A program made the translations under genes and the position numbers. From Centropus unirufus (lineage: Eukaryota; Chordata; Aves; Cuculiformes; Centropidae): 64,000 nucleotides of DNA. The notes under the pieces are model-generated. The model ran no database searches, had not been told where the DNA came from, and saw only the letters and a list, made by a program, of their open reading frames with translations. The stretch is from the NCBI GenBank assembly GCA_013397695.1, contig VYZI01000057.1, positions 2,719,633 to 2,783,632 of the forward strand, given 5' to 3'. Shown piece after piece: positions 13,967 through 28,282 of this stretch (positions within the stretch are counted from its first letter, which is position 1; every line of letters begins with the position of its first letter).

Positions 13967-14711
13967 TGGTGCTTAGAAGGAGCAAGAGAGAAGGCAAGCC
14001 TTGCTTCAGTTTTCTCTGGTATTTCAAGTTGTCAGAGCCAAACCTGTCCCTGGCTTCTGCTGCAGGTCATGGCAGGTTTTAGAGTCAGTAGAATTTCCAC
14101 CTATAACAACTCCCCTTCAGCCCAACCCACTGTAGCATCCTTTGGGCCTACACTTTGAAGGAGCAGAAATAACTGTAGGAAAAACCCGGCATTTATGCCT
14201 TTTATGCCCTCCCATGCGTAGGCAAAGCAGGAGCTGCTTTGTTTTCTAACAAATAATACTAGAACTGAACCTTGCCTCTTGTTTTCCATCTATTTTTTTC
14301 AGTTACTGCCTCTTAAGTGTTGCCCCTGCACTTAAAACTATTGCTTCATTAATAAAGGCCAAGTACCAGCAGTACATCCTTTAGCACTTTCTGGGGACAG
14401 AAGTCCCACGTTTTTCAATGAACTTTATTGCTCAGTTAGCCTTAAATCATCTTAAATAGCTGCTGCTGCTTCTATGTACTTCTTTGTCCATGTTAAAACA
14501 AATCTTGAGGATAGTGGCTCATGAAACATCAGCATTTACTGTAATATGAGCAGCACTGGACCATGTGCCAGGTATCTTCTTCTAAATGGCGTGTGTTTCA
14601 AACAGTCAAGTGTTGCAAATATCACGGCAGTTTAATAATAAAAAAGTGTTTCCATTGTTCCTTTCAAGTCACATTGCTGGAAACTCAAGTCTCAGGTTTT
14701 TTTCGGAGAAC

Positions 14712-14760
14712 TACCCATCCACATGTTATTAACATGTACCCATCCAAATGTTATTAACAT
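14712..14760. repeat. 25-bp tandem duplication
   Basis: Two copies of 'tacccatccacatgttatta' plus 'acatg' are head to tail (14712-14736 and 14737-14760) with one C/A difference. A shorter 'attaacatgta' echo follows at about 14764-14774. Confidence 0.92.
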
Positions 14761-15980
14761 TACATTAACATGTAGTTATTGTAAATGTCTGTGGTATGCA
14801 TAAAGCTAATGCAAGGTTAATAACACTTAAAGTTAATTTGAAACTTAATTACAATGGAATAGAATAAACGTCAATAGTAATATGTGCATTAAAATACACT
14901 GTCAATGGCTGCATACATTTAAGCACTCATAAACAGCATCAGACATTTCTTGCAGCTGCTTATGGATTTACCACTTAACAATTTCACAGTATGTGTGAAT
15001 TCATGGTAAACTATTTTAAGTGCAGCAATTAATGCCACTGAATAATTGCACAGCAGGAATCGCAATACAGCCAATGTCCACGTGAGAACTGGGGGAAAAA
15101 AAAGAGGATCAGAACAATCAGTACTCTTTCAATTCCATATCAGATTAATTCAGAAGGGAGACAAAGTGTTATGCCTTATTTAGGATTTAGATATAGAACT
15201 CACAAACAGATGAATGTTTATGCTTGAATTAATTCTGCTCAATATTCCGCTTTTCATAAAGCTTGTGGCTTGTGTTCATTCAAGAACTATTCCAGGGGAA
15301 ATCAGATGACACTTGACAGGGTATTTTTGTATTTCATCTTTTTTTTTGTGAAACAGAGCATCAATTGCCAAAGACTGCTGAGTCAATACAAGAATGTATA
15401 TAAATGAGAGCATGTATATCTGCCGAAAATACGGCCAAGTGTTTCTATTGTTATTTCAAGCACACGAGGATAGAGATCTGTATTTCACTCAGTCTTTTTC
15501 CACTCCATTTTATATTTATGAAATTATCCGATGGGTGCAGATGGCTGCAGGACAATTTGTAGTAAAAAGCACAAATGAGCGTCGGGAGCTCTGGGCTCCA
15601 TGTGGGGATCTTCCACTGTAACTGGCAGTGATCATCAGTGTACTTATAGCTCTGTTTAAAAATGGGCAGAAATACTGCCTTATCTTGGCAAAGCTTTTTG
15701 TGTATTTAATTAAACAAAAAGCAATATATGTTCAAAATAGTACTGTAACTGGCATTTTTGCGTTGGTTGGATTAAAGTAGCAGCAAAAAGTAAAACTCAT
15801 GTTTTTACTCTACTTGATCTGTTGCATGGCTAGAAAACAGCATAAAAGAAAGTCAGCTGAATATCAGATCATCATGTTACTAACTCAGGTGATTCCACAT
15901 GCTAATGGGTCGGAAATATCCCACCATACAGACCAAACAAGTAGAAGGAATGATACAAAAACTTTGAAAGTTTTCCCAGG

Positions 15981-16025
15981 AGTTGGAAAAGAAGAACTTT
16001 TTTGGAAAAAGTTGGAAAAGAAGAA
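15981..16025. repeat. Short direct repeat, A/G-rich
   Basis: 'agttggaaaagaagaa' occurs at 15981-15996 and again at 16010-16025, a 29-base period, within a purine-rich tract. Confidence 0.8.
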
Positions 16026-18245
16026 GTTTTCCCCAATATATTATCTCCTGTTGCCAATTACCAAGCACTTTCATTTGTAGCTACAATAACAAACCATCAG
16101 GATACACAGGAGGCCTGGAAGTCCTTGTGCCTGTTAACAAGGCCATAATAGATAAATCCAGATCTGCCCACTCCACCTTGGCTGTGAAACCACTGTGAGA
16201 CATCTTGGCATGGAAAATGAAAGCGGACAACTGCACTGTCAGATGAAGAGCCCTGGTTAAAGCGCTGATCTGTAAAAGTGACCTCAGTGCAAGCTGTTGG
16301 GAACTGCCTGACTTAACCAAGAGAAGACTAAAACGTTGCAGCGAGCCTAGGACCCTTTAACTTTTGTTCAAAAGTCTCTTCTGTAGCAATGTCAGTCATC
16401 CCTGGACTTCCCAGAGCAAGCTGACTGCCAGCACTTCCCAAGGCGGGGAAAAAAAAGATTAAGAATTTCATCTTTACCACCATATCAGGTCTCCCTGAGG
16501 CTCTCCCAGAGACCAAACTTGGAGACTGTACAACAGTGCTGCTTCAAGCATGACCCCAAGCATTGCCTGAGGCTGTCCGTCAGATCTCCCGCAACAAGAG
16601 GCAGCTTAAAGCAGACTCAGACGGGGTTTTTGCAAATGGTCTGTCAGCATTTGTGAGGTGGGAGGCTGCGAGGAAGCCCTATGCGTGGGAGAAGGAAGAT
16701 GCAAGTCTACAGACAGTCTTGCTTCTTCTTGCAATCACCACAGCTCTACATTGCTGATGTGGGTTATCAGAAGCAGACATGTTTGCGGAAGCATTAACAA
16801 AAATAAAACCTTTCAGTATCACCAATCCAAAGATGATTGTGGGAAAGGGGAAAGGGCCTGTTGCCAGCCTTGTCACTTTTATGCTAAGCTCTACTCACAT
16901 TTTCAGGAGCAGCACAGGGTTGCAACTATAGCGCACATTAGCCAGAAATACTGTACACTGACATGTCACGAAGAAAACTGGTTCCTTCATCTTCTGAGCA
17001 GTCTCCTGTTTTATTTTTTTCACAATGAAACAGAGGTTTTATGAAGCCTACATTAAAAAGCTAATTTTCAGCTATTTATTCTAATAGTTTCTTTTCAGAG
17101 CCATGAAAATATCCCAAAATTAATAGCAAGCACAGCAAAGAGCTTAAAATTTTTATTTGCTTTACGGAAATTAAGTTTGCTCTAGAGAACAAAGTAAGGA
17201 GAGATAGATTTTCAGAGGTGCTTTATGTCTGCAGCTGAAATATGTGGGGTGGGGAAAAACTATGTTTGTAGTACACACTCGGGTCCAGTTGCAAGCTGCT
17301 CCTTAAGTGGGGCTCTGCATGACAATTGAGACTGTGCTGCAGGGAATGGTAACAGAAAGGAAGAAGGCAGTATGTCTGCTATGTCTTCTCTGCCAAAGTA
17401 CACTTACCTCCTTCCTTAGGCTGCTTTACTTTATCTCATGGGAGTAGGAACATTTTTGTAGCTCTCATGGAGCATGTATTAGGATGACTTGGATTTGTGT
17501 CACTCTCTCCTGATGCATTCAGAAACTACTCTAGTCTACCAGTCAATAGAGGATCACATCAGCCATAATCATACAAATTATCATCCAAGCAGCTGATAAT
17601 GCCAAAGTGTCCTTAATACAGTTCTTTCAGTATTAATTGTGGAAAAGAAGCATAAAAATAATTAAACTGAGCCTGACTACATTGCTGGATAGAAGTATGC
17701 ACATCTACACAAAGAAAGCTTTAAATAATTTTCATGTCCTGTAGCTGTAGATTGACTCCCAAAGTCTGTGATGTACATGTAGCTGTCACAGCCTTGGCAC
17801 AGACTGAAGGACATGAGGAATTTCGGCATCGCATCCCCTCTGCCTGCTCTCAGAGAGGTCAATGGCACATGAAATACCATCCTGACGATGTGATGTATGG
17901 CAGTATCCGTATAACACAAAGGAGATTTTGCATCTTGTTCTACGGGAACAAATGCCAAATACCTTAAAACTGCCCAACACCCTGTCTGAGCTGTCAAAGA
18001 CTCACTGAAGAACAGGGTCACCTAACAGTAATAAAAACAAATTTGCCAGATAAGGCCCAGGGTCAGTGAAACGTTTCAGCTGTGTAACAGTTAAATCACC
18101 CTTTCTGAATTACAAAGCACATTTCAGAGTTTGTTATGATGTCTCTAGTTCCCAAGTTCAGGAAAGGCCCAGCATGTCCTGAAGTCATTTCCACACACTG
18201 GTTTTTCCTAAGTGCTGCTGAATCTCGGGTTCAGATAATCAGTTT

Positions 18246-18576
18246 TCTCTACAGCTACCTGAAAGGAGGCTTTTGTGAGATGGGTGTTGGTCTCTTCTCC
18301 CACCTAACAAGCGATAGTATGAGAGGAAATGGGCTTAACTTACATCAGGGGAGGTAGATGGGATATAAAGAAAAATGGCACTACTGAAAGAGTGGTCAAG
18401 TATTGGAAGAGTCCACCCAGGGAAGTGATGGAGTCACTATTCTTGGATGTGTTCAAGATATGCATAGATGCGGCAATTCATGACATAGTTTAGTAGGCAT
18501 GGTCGTAGTATTGGGCTGATGATTGGACCTGATTATCTAAGAAGTCTTTTCCTACCTTAATGATTCTATGATTCTT
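18246..18576 (+). mobile_element. CR1 LINE, 5'-truncated 3' end
   Basis: The stretch follows the 3' part of avian CR1 elements from the 'ctacctgaaaggaggc' segment, through 'tgggtgttggtctcttctccca', 'actgaaagagtggtcaag' and 'cccagggaagtgatggagtc', to 'gatgattggacctgattatc' and the tail 'taatgattctatgattct'. The recognition is by recalled consensus, not alignment. Heavy 5' truncation and an intact tail are typical of CR1 target-primed insertion. No ORF2 coding part remains. It is the best-preserved repeat in the window. Confidence 0.9.
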
Positions 18577-20175
18577 ACAACACATTTTTGCTGAGCACAG
18601 TAGAAGACTCTTTCTGGCAACTCTTGTAGCTAGAATAGGAAACAAAATTTAATCCTGCTCCAAGACGTAATCTGGTGGTTCCCTTCACATATCAAAGAAA
18701 AAAATGTTACTTTTGGTATTTTTAAGTTCACTATTTAAAAGGAGTTGCTATAAATATCTTGTATAAACTCACCCACTTTAAAAATTAGATGGTAACATCT
18801 AGTCTAGAAATGTCTACATTAAAACTAGATTTTGCTTGAGCAATAGCTTTTCTTTTAAAATAGATCCATATATAAGGGTGTCAAATGAAGGAATATCTAT
18901 TTTTTCCTCCAGGCATTTTTATTCCAGTGGCTCATTACTCTTACAAGTAAATATTAAAATCCATCATTAAGTTTTTTGATTACTCAGAATAATTTGACCC
19001 TTATGCTACTCATTTTTTCATGTTGCTTTTAATATGCAATAGGCAGAGAGCTGAGGAGGGGTAGCAATTTATGTTTTCTTCAGAAGGAGAGGGGTGAAAA
19101 TGCAAAACCCCCAGAAAAACACAGATCCACCATCAAATGTAAAAATTTTCACTATGTGAAAACTTAGAGAGTGCCTTTGAGCTCACTAGTTGTACCAATT
19201 AAGATTAGTTTATAACCAGATTTGATTATTAATGCTTAAATCTTCCCATGTTAACTTATTCGAGTTTCTGCAGCCATCTATCAACAGACAAAATAACTGA
19301 GTAGAATCAGAAAAAAAGGCTTGCAGCTTTTCCATCAACAGTTTTGTTACTTGCAGAGAGATTATCCCAAGAATCACTTAAATTCACTCCAGGTCAAAGT
19401 TTAACCTTTAGATCTGCAAAGGATTTTTGTTCTAATATACCTAATATGGATGCTCACGCAAGATACATTCATAGCCGTAACTCAAACCAGCTTACAGAGC
19501 TCTGAAAATGCAAATTAAATCTTGAGAGATATGACTTCGCAGGTTTGAAATCTTGTACTAGTGAACAGTAATTCACTCTCTCCAGCTGTTCTATATAATT
19601 AAACCATACACCACTGTAGAACCTGAAGGCTGTAGACAGGTTGAAAATAACATTTGCCTTCTTCAAGCGAGAAGCCAGTGGAGGACTGAGGAAGGGATCA
19701 AAAGCTTTGTCACTTACTGAAATAGTGAAATCCAAAATAATTAATGGTTGAATATTCTTCAGCTTGAATAGTTTTTCACAGGCCAGTGATTAAAAAAATA
19801 ACAAAATCATGTTTATATTTCACAGGTTTCTGTCTGCACATGGGCTTATCATGAGAGGCATTTTTTTAGTATGCGTTTGCTAGAATACAGAAAAACGCAT
19901 CACATCTTCTAAAGGGAATGATATTTTAGCAGGAGCATCAACAGTAGATGCAAAGCTATCTCTTTTGCCTGATGTGGCTTGCCTTTTGATAATGATCAGA
20001 AAATGGCAAGTTCAGTCCCACCAAGTTAATGGCATATTAATTTTTACCATCTCAAATTGATAAGACATATCAGAAAAGTTAAGATACTTTATGCCTACTG
20101 ATAGAGTTCAGTTTAAATCCAGATTAGTCAAAGCAGTTGCTTTGTAGCATTCTCCCTTCTCCCCTCCCTCTTTTA

Positions 20176-20185
20176 TTGGCGCCAA
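20176..20185. promoter_or_regulatory. TTGGCGCCAA palindrome (E2F/NF-I-like)
   Basis: A perfect 10-base palindrome with two CpG-flanking GC pairs, directly after a pyrimidine-rich tract (about 20152-20173). It resembles E2F and half-NF-I sites. No transcript is evident nearby. Confidence 0.2.
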
Positions 20186-23100
20186 CAGAAAAGAAGATAT
20201 TTTTCCATAATAGTTTAACAGATTGCTAGCATGAGAAGATATTTGATACTCAGCTTTATGAACTGTTTGTCACCAAAAACAAAGACTTTCATTTTTAGAG
20301 CTAGCGCCTTCAAAATGTCCAGCCAGCTGATGGGAAAGTCTCCCGTTTGCTACTTAGCTCCTATCTAAACCCACTCCCAGCCTCTGGAATTGCTATCTGA
20401 GGGCAGCAACGTGTGCACTGTGCTCTCCAAGGGGGCTGAGAAGCATTTCCTGACATCAACAACCCCTTGGATTTGTGTGGTAGGCCCATAATTTTCAGAA
20501 AGGCAGAATAAATCATTTTCTGGGTACATCTGTCATGATACATCGGTTTATTTGTCATTTCTGACTGTGGATCCACAGGCTTCAAATGAAAACAATTTGT
20601 CTTCTCTTAACTCTATAATTTTTTTCTGAAAAAAATAATGAAGCAGCCGTTTCCTAAATTCACCTTAGAACTGGAGGAACAAATGATTGTACCAACACAA
20701 ACATATTTAATTATGTAGAAAGTCTGTTAGGCTCAAGAAACACTTCTACAGAAAGCAGACTGTAGCATCTGTAGGAGTGGATGATATCACAAACACCAGA
20801 ACTTATGGACTAGTTATTCTAGTCTTTTCTTAAGGAACTCAGAAGTTGAAATTGGAATCACTAGAAAAATAAGTCTCATTTTGCCTGCTTAGTACAGTCT
20901 CTTGCACCCCTACCTTTGGGTACCAGGGACAAGGGAGACAACACAGTAATACAGTAATTTTGAGGTATGAGAAGTCCTTGAGAAAATACAGGAAGATACG
21001 CACTACAACACCTAATTTGCTGACTTCTTGCCTCATATGTACATATCCTTGGAAAAAAAAATTGTTCTTTCCTGTAAATAGTAACACAGAACTATTTTCC
21101 TGTATTCTGTACGTTCTCTTTTTGCCTTAGCAGTAAGTTATATTTACACAATATTTCTGCAAAAAAAGAATCTTGAAAGGAGGACCTAACTTCCTAAAAA
21201 TATATATGAACAAAAGACTAGTGAGCCTTTCATTGCTGGAAATGGAACGTGCCAAATAAGAGTTTCCATTGCTATCATACAAAGCACATAGCAGAAAATA
21301 CTCCTTTTCACCCTAGGTGGTGAAGTTCACTTAATTTCTATAAGTTTTATTACCTAAAACCACCTATTTTCAAAACACATTTTAATAGGTGGAGTCATTG
21401 CACATCTGAAATAAGAAGCAAGTTTTAGACAGGACTAGCAAAGATCCTCTCATCGACAGTTTCCTGTAAACATGTCTGCAGAAAGCAATGTACATCCTTC
21501 ATTTTAGATTCCATCACCCCCTACATACATCATGCAAATAAGTATCAGGATTTATATGTATATACGTTCAATATGGCAAAGGTATTTTGTGTAAGCATCC
21601 TTCCGAATTCAAGTACAGCAATCTTTTAATTCCCTTGCATTATGAAGTATAAGAACAGTGAAAATAGCTGTGATACAAGACACATGGATTCACATCTACT
21701 TTGTCTTGTAAATATTCATTGCATTAATTAGTGCTTCGAGCAGGGTGGTTGCATAGACACGAAGCGCTTCTTTTTCTAGATCTAGTCTTTCAAATCTACA
21801 ATATCTATATTAATAGTATTAACTTTGTGGGAAAGACTTCATAATTACTTCTGCAGAGAAAGGAGCTTAGGCAACTCTTAATGCATGGTTCTCTAAGCTG
21901 ACTTTCCAATACCTGGACTTATCTGTTGGATTTCAAGAACAGTTTAAGGAAATAAGATGTTAAGGAGCAACAATTTTCATCTTATCTTTCTTCTAGTTTT
22001 CTTCTGTATCCTCATTTTGGTCTCCCTAGATGAGAATGTGTTTTAGTTTCACATTCTATTAATTCGCTATTATCAAAACTGGAATATTATGGATCAAGTT
22101 GAGTCTATAGTATGATACTTCTTATCTTCCCAGCATACCAGTTTGACAATTAGCCAGAAAATAAGCACAAGCCTACACAGCAACTGTGAAAACAGTCCAG
22201 ACTGAAAATAGTTTCATACAAATAACAAAATGAATGCAAAAGCACATTTAAGAAAGGATGGCTATTTGCTACCTTGTTTGGTCAATTTGCTGCAGTTATA
22301 AGTCAGTACATGTGAAATAGGGAAACTCACCTTCTCTTCCTTGCTCCCTTTCCGCCTAACTAAAAAAGCTATTTCATCTTCATCACTCTTCAGGTTTACC
22401 TCTGCACTGCTGTTTCAGCCCTTCAAGGTGCATCAGGAACACTCTTAGCGCAGTGAGACAAAGCACTTCGGTGCTTGTTGTACTTTCTCGATGCTGAAAG
22501 CAGTTGCAGGAGCCTCTCCCCAGCTCCCTCGCATCTTCTTCTTTGGCCTTGCACGCAGAGGGTGTGTGAAAGGTCTTCTCCGATTACCCTATTACACGGC
22601 AGATGGAAGAAATTCCTCCTGCACAGCAGCAAAGAGGCAATCAAGAAAAGGTGACATATACTGTTAACAAGAGACTCATGGTGTACCCATGTGTTGCTGG
22701 TAAGGATGTTAATTAAAACATTAGGGCCCCCTGCACAAACAGCACTAAAACTCCTTTTTCATTAAAAACAAACCCAAGCCAAACCAAATCTCTTAATAAG
22801 TTAAAATTAAACCGATCTCCTGGCTTTTTCCAGGTGCTACAAACTGAAAAAGAAGTACTGTGTTTCTTCCCGGACTGATCATTCTGTTTCCTTCTACCTG
22901 AGATTTGTTACAGCTCTTATCTACCCCCAAGACTATAAATACCAGAGCCAGTCCACTTATCCAGACCTTTTCTTCACAAAATAAATGGAAAGAATGGTAC
23001 AGCTACCCCTGATGAGAAAGAAGCAAATAAAAAGCCTTTTTTTTTTGTACTCATTTGGTCAGGCTGCTGTTGCTCTCAAGTAACAAAAGTCTCCTATGAT

Positions 23101-26100
23101 TTAACCCTGAGGCAAGCCCCAAAGTCTTCTTTTTACCTGAAGAAATGCCCTGCTTAAATTTCTGAACTGAACCAATTCACAGCACACAAGGCTTATTTAA
23201 TTGCAGAGTAGGGCTAGCTACTTGGCTGGGACCATTTTTAGTTTATTTCCGGAAAAATATTTTTTTTTTGACTTGATTTGAATTTAACAAATACATTTCC
23301 TGTATAACAGAAGAGGAGGAGGAGATTTTATGAGAAAGATAAAAAGTTTTCAGCTCATTTAAAAGGGATGTAATGTTAAATTCATTCACAAAAGATGGTT
23401 AAGCTGTAAGTGAAAGTCTTCATCCTTCTTAGAAGAAATGTTTGATGTTGGATATCACTTTTATTCTTAATTTTTGCCTAGGCTTTGCAACAAGTTCCTT
23501 TATTAAAGGGGTGAATGCAAGAATCAGAGGGAAAGGAATCAGTTATTCCAGAAATTTGGAGGGTAAGGGCTGAAATCTCATTACATTAATACCTGGGTGT
23601 ATTGCAAAAATTAATTAATTTTCATCGTGCTCTTTGAAAGATGAGGAGATGATACTATCTCTGTTATACGGCAAAGGAACTGAAGCACAGACAGCAGAAA
23701 AAGGCACTACTGCTGTGAAGATCTCATTTCATGGACATAGCACGTGATTTTTCATAGAGCACAATGTTATATAGTACTTAGTATAGTTAAACCCCAGCCT
23801 TTACACACAGATTTCTCTAAAGAAAAAATCAGTACATGATCAATCAGCTTTTGTTAACAGTATGTTCAGAGCTTTCTCATGCCAGAATATGAATTAATAC
23901 TTAATAGCAGAGGGCTTCACCTCATTCTTAAAAGAAATAAAGATTGTAAGGATCTCCCCTTAATTTCCATATTACTTAAGATTATGGAGCACTTAGTAAG
24001 ACAAATTGTCATAAGAAGAGACAGAAACTTTTGCAGATAAAGTAGATTATAGGCAAATTAGCACCGAGTGGTTTCGTTTTGGTGTCCAGTAGCCTCTGTG
24101 TCCCGAGATCTATATCTGATGTTAATGATGCAACAGGGGCTAATTAGTTATGAGTCAAGTGTGTACTGGAGAAATCCTACCTTTTTCCCCCACCCTTTTT
24201 ACCAAAAACTCATGGTCATTCACTGATAATTGCAATGTATGGATTACTTGAGTGAGAACAGAAACTGCATGGAAAAGATAACACTAAACCGAGAGATGAG
24301 TGAAAAGGATCTGACCTGCTTAGTCAAGGTCATCGATAGTGTAATTATTCTGATAAGCTAGGTATAATGATCTCATGTGCTATCTAGACACTCAAACTAT
24401 TCACTTCAGGAAAAATTGCATTGCATTTCCCAGTATGGAATCCATGCACATGCTTTTAAAACATGTAGCGCAGTTCAAAGCTACCCACGCTGATCTGTCT
24501 TCACACAGGACCGAGTGCCGGGATGATGCTGTCAATGAAAGAAGGAAAGGTATTAGAAAGGATTGCTGCATGCCAGGCTGCCCTACACATCCCTCCCACT
24601 GGGCAAGCAAAAGCAGTGGGATCCAGGTCTGAATTTCTCAGCTCTAGGCAGGAACCTGTCTGCCCTCCCCCTCTCTGGGAGCTCTGGAAGAGCAGAGATG
24701 TGACTGGTACAGCAGAGCAGCCTAAGCCTTTGCTGCAAAGGAGCCCAGTGTCTGTGTGTAAGGTCTGGGAAGCACCCTTGGTCTGCCCAGGGAGAGTGCA
24801 CCAGCAGCACGATTGAGGTTCAGCCCCCGCACTTCTCAGGCCAGGGCTGATGCTGAGGTGGAGACACCTCATAGCTCCCACCGGAAATCCTGGCTAAATC
24901 AAATCCCTTGCCTTTCATGGATTCTTACTATACCGTCCGCCAGCTCTAGTGCTAACTGTAGCTGAAATAAAAGAACTAAAGAGAAATCACCTCCTCTGTG
25001 CAACTGGCATATTTTTTTCAGAATCGGATTAAAAGAGCCCATGTGGGTTTATTGTGGGGTGTAAAGTTGGGAGGGAATTGCTATCGCTTTCCTAACAAAC
25101 AATGGGCTGAGAGAAAGCTCAGCACCCTTAAAAATCTCTGGATTTAAAAAACTTTAATCTTTATTCACAAATAAATCACCTATACATTGCAGATGACAGG
25201 ACAAAATGTAAATTTTTATTGAACTTCAGGCAGACTGCCCTTTTTTTCTTTTCTTTCCTTGTGGTCTACAAATAACTTTCAACATACCCAGGAAAAACAA
25301 TGTTATGGCAAGCAGGTTTCTATAAATCAAGGCAAAGATTTTCAGCAAATAAAAAGCACATCTAGCTCATGACTGAGACAGGCCCGTATCTGTGTGGAGA
25401 AACAGGGCTGCGAAACAATAATTCCCTAGCATTAAGATTCAATGAAAAGAAGTTGAGTCCAGTGGACAAAAGTGTGATTTGTGTTCCCGAAGCTCTAAAA
25501 AAGACTGGATGTCTTTTGGCTTCCTTTTTACGCTGCAGCAATGGCAACATATGTATTTATTTGATCGAAACAAAGTCTTTCTAGCCTCAGCAGGCAATAC
25601 AGGTTTCCATTACAGATATCAAAATTATATGCTGGTCTATGGCTTGTTCTGTGTATTTGCTGCTCAGTAATATGTTATCACCTGTTCAGTAGCCTCTTAG
25701 CTGTAGTAAATATTTTTGCCACTCCGCTTAGTCTTTTGATTAGTATGTTTTCTCCATTTTTATTTGTTTACAAGTGTATCGTATCTCCAAGTAATGCAAC
25801 AGATATTTAAATAAATTATTCATAGAAATCATTACACAGTAATGGAGTGTTTTCTGCTCTGTTACTTTGCATTTATTCCATGATCTTACTGGCAAAGTTT
25901 ATAGTCGCTCATGGTGCTTTCACACAACCATAGAAGTGCAAAAGATGTATAAAATTTGCAAGTTGGACAGACATTTTCAATGAAGAACAGTGGACAAAAT
26001 ACATCTCTATTCCAGTGTAGCTCCTAAATAGTATTTTTCTTCCCTTAGAGATGTTTTTGTTCTTTGTGAGGCTGGTCGAAGAGTTGAGTCTCAGCAGCTC

Positions 26101-28144
26101 ACAGGTAACACTGGAGAAACATTTCTATCTTATTCCCAGATCTAGTTTGTCATGCGTCCAAGGCAACGAAAGTCCAACAAGCACTGTGAAACAATGAGAT
26201 TTTGGAAAATAATTTCATAGACAGTTTAATTTTCACTTAAATGCAGTCCCAAAAGATGCGATGGAACATATGTTTTTCCCTCTGTGACACAGCCACTTTA
26301 ATCCTTGGCTGCAGCCTACTAGTTATTCTCTTCAAGCCTAGGATATTTATTATTTGACTCAGAAATAAAGTATTTTCTCATCTGATTCCATACAGGTGCA
26401 TCCTTTCTTCTTGATTTTGGGTCAAGGAAGGCACTAACTACACTCTACAAAAGAGAATTCTCTGAATTGCTATGTAAGCGGTAAGAAAAATTAATGTATT
26501 CAAGTCTCTACAAACCTCCTTATTCCTTAATCCTCGTTTCAGGGTTGGCAAATCTGCTTTTCCTTAGTGACTCTACCTCTCCTGTGGAATACGTATCTTT
26601 AATTACATTTTGCTATACATAATCCAAGCCATGCAGTGTCATATGTGTGACAGACAGCACAGAAATTGGCTTTGTAGCAGTTAGGCTGAGCAACATTGTC
26701 AGGATTACAAAGAAAAAAAGATGCTGTTTCCTGCATTTTGAAAAATTCAAGGTCATAGGTAAAAATAAAACCAAAAATCTTAAATGTTTCAGATTTCCCT
26801 AGTTTTACCTAGTTAATTTGACAATGAAAAAGACTTCAAGTTTACTGTAAAACCTGCCTTAAAATTATATCCATTTTCTCTCTAGATATCTATAAATCAC
26901 TTTTCTCCTGCTTGGCTTTCCAGGCATAAAGGTTTCCCTGAAAAAGAAATGCCTTTTGCTATGTATCTGCACGGCATACTTCCCATTCAGGTCCACAGCA
27001 GCTGAGACCTTTTTGTCCTTTTTATAGAAAAATATCTGTTAAAATCCGATTGCTTTAACAGGAAAAACACACTCCATAGGCACACTTTATGCGGCAATCA
27101 TCCACCAGGACTAATTTGAATATATGAGAAAACAGATGACTTCTGAGGGCTGCAGTACTAATCAAAGAGATTGCCTGGGTTGGATAGGGAATCAAAAGCA
27201 ACAACATATGCTATATGATGGACCATTGCCTGTACAGTACCAAGATAATATTTGAAAGTCACTTTTACAGCCGCTAAAATGATGGAAGACTGCTGTCCCA
27301 GGTGAGATGATATTTCTGGAGTGTCACTTGACAACAAGCAGCATCTGGCTTTACCTTGTCATTTGGCCAATGCCATATCCTCCTTGGAGCAAGTCTGGGG
27401 TTCCTTGATTTTTTGAGCATACCTTGTTCTGCCTTGCAATAATTATGTAATTAGCGTACATAGTCACATAAACATTATGCCCTTTGGAGGTGCTGCAAGT
27501 TGGGCAAGAAGAAAAAAATCAAGATACTCCTAAAAATGAAATAATTTTCAAAACCATTAGCCAAAAATCTTTTAAAAGCAATTCCATGTTACACATGTGT
27601 TAGCAGTGCCAGGCATTTTCAGAGCTGCCTTGGGTCCTATATGCCATTAAAACATTTGATGGGAGGTACTTTAGATATAGTCCTCCTGTTATGCTGTGTG
27701 TTGCTGTACTTTTTGCCTAGACAATTAAGCAAGAAAAGTCTTTTTCCCCTCCATTTTTTCTAAATTAGACGATGCTCACAGTCATCTGCTCTATGTGGTC
27801 ATTAGACATCCCACAATTCCAGATGCGGCTACAAGGTTATGGGTTGAAAAAGTCAGTTCCCCTCTCTGCCCCCACTTCATTCCTATGTCAGGTATCACTT
27901 GTGAGTAGCCAAGTAATATTCCAATGCGGTCTGACGGAGGGCACAGAAGAATGCACACCATAAATGCCAAATGAACAAAATTGGTAGTTTTCCCTGATGA
28001 AAAAAACCCCAACTGTAAGCTTATATTTAGCTATTGGAAAGCAAATATGGCACAAACAAACAATAAGTATGGATGGAAGGAATACAAGTTTCTCAGTTCC
28101 AAACAAATTAGCTGAATTAGGGGAGTCTCTTCTCTCTTCATCTC

Positions 28145-28282
28145 TTTTTTTTTTTTTTTGCTGCAATTATTTTGCTCAGTAGTAAGTACTATTTGCTCCC
28201 TCTCACAGAGTGATGAAAAAGAACAGCTGTGTGCCTGTTTCCACAACAAGAAAAAGGCAAATAGTCCTGTTTTTTTTTTTTT
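28145..28282. repeat. Pair of poly(T) runs (T15 and T13)
   Basis: T15 at 28145-28159 and T13 at 28270-28282 bracket about 110 bases of unrecognised sequence. Read on the minus strand these are two A runs in the same direction. No retroelement body with target-site duplication was identified. Confidence 0.8.

Larger units (their letters stand above)
10138..18245. other. Intergenic tract between CR1 tip and CR1 copy
   Basis: Apart from the tandem duplications, the AT tract, the hairpin and the gap listed separately, nothing recognisable is seen. Segments 16081-16760 and 17680-18030 are less AT-rich and carry overlapping frames on both strands without family resemblance; they may be old unrecognised repeats. 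Confidence 0.65.

Noticed and set aside
16658..17044. A 128-codon plus-strand frame with several cysteines
   Set aside because: No regular cysteine spacing, no flanking splice signals and overlapping frames on both strands.
17677..18021. Overlapping frames of 114, 77 and 64 codons on both strands
   Set aside because: Mutual overlap without any family resemblance points to chance or to a decayed repeat.
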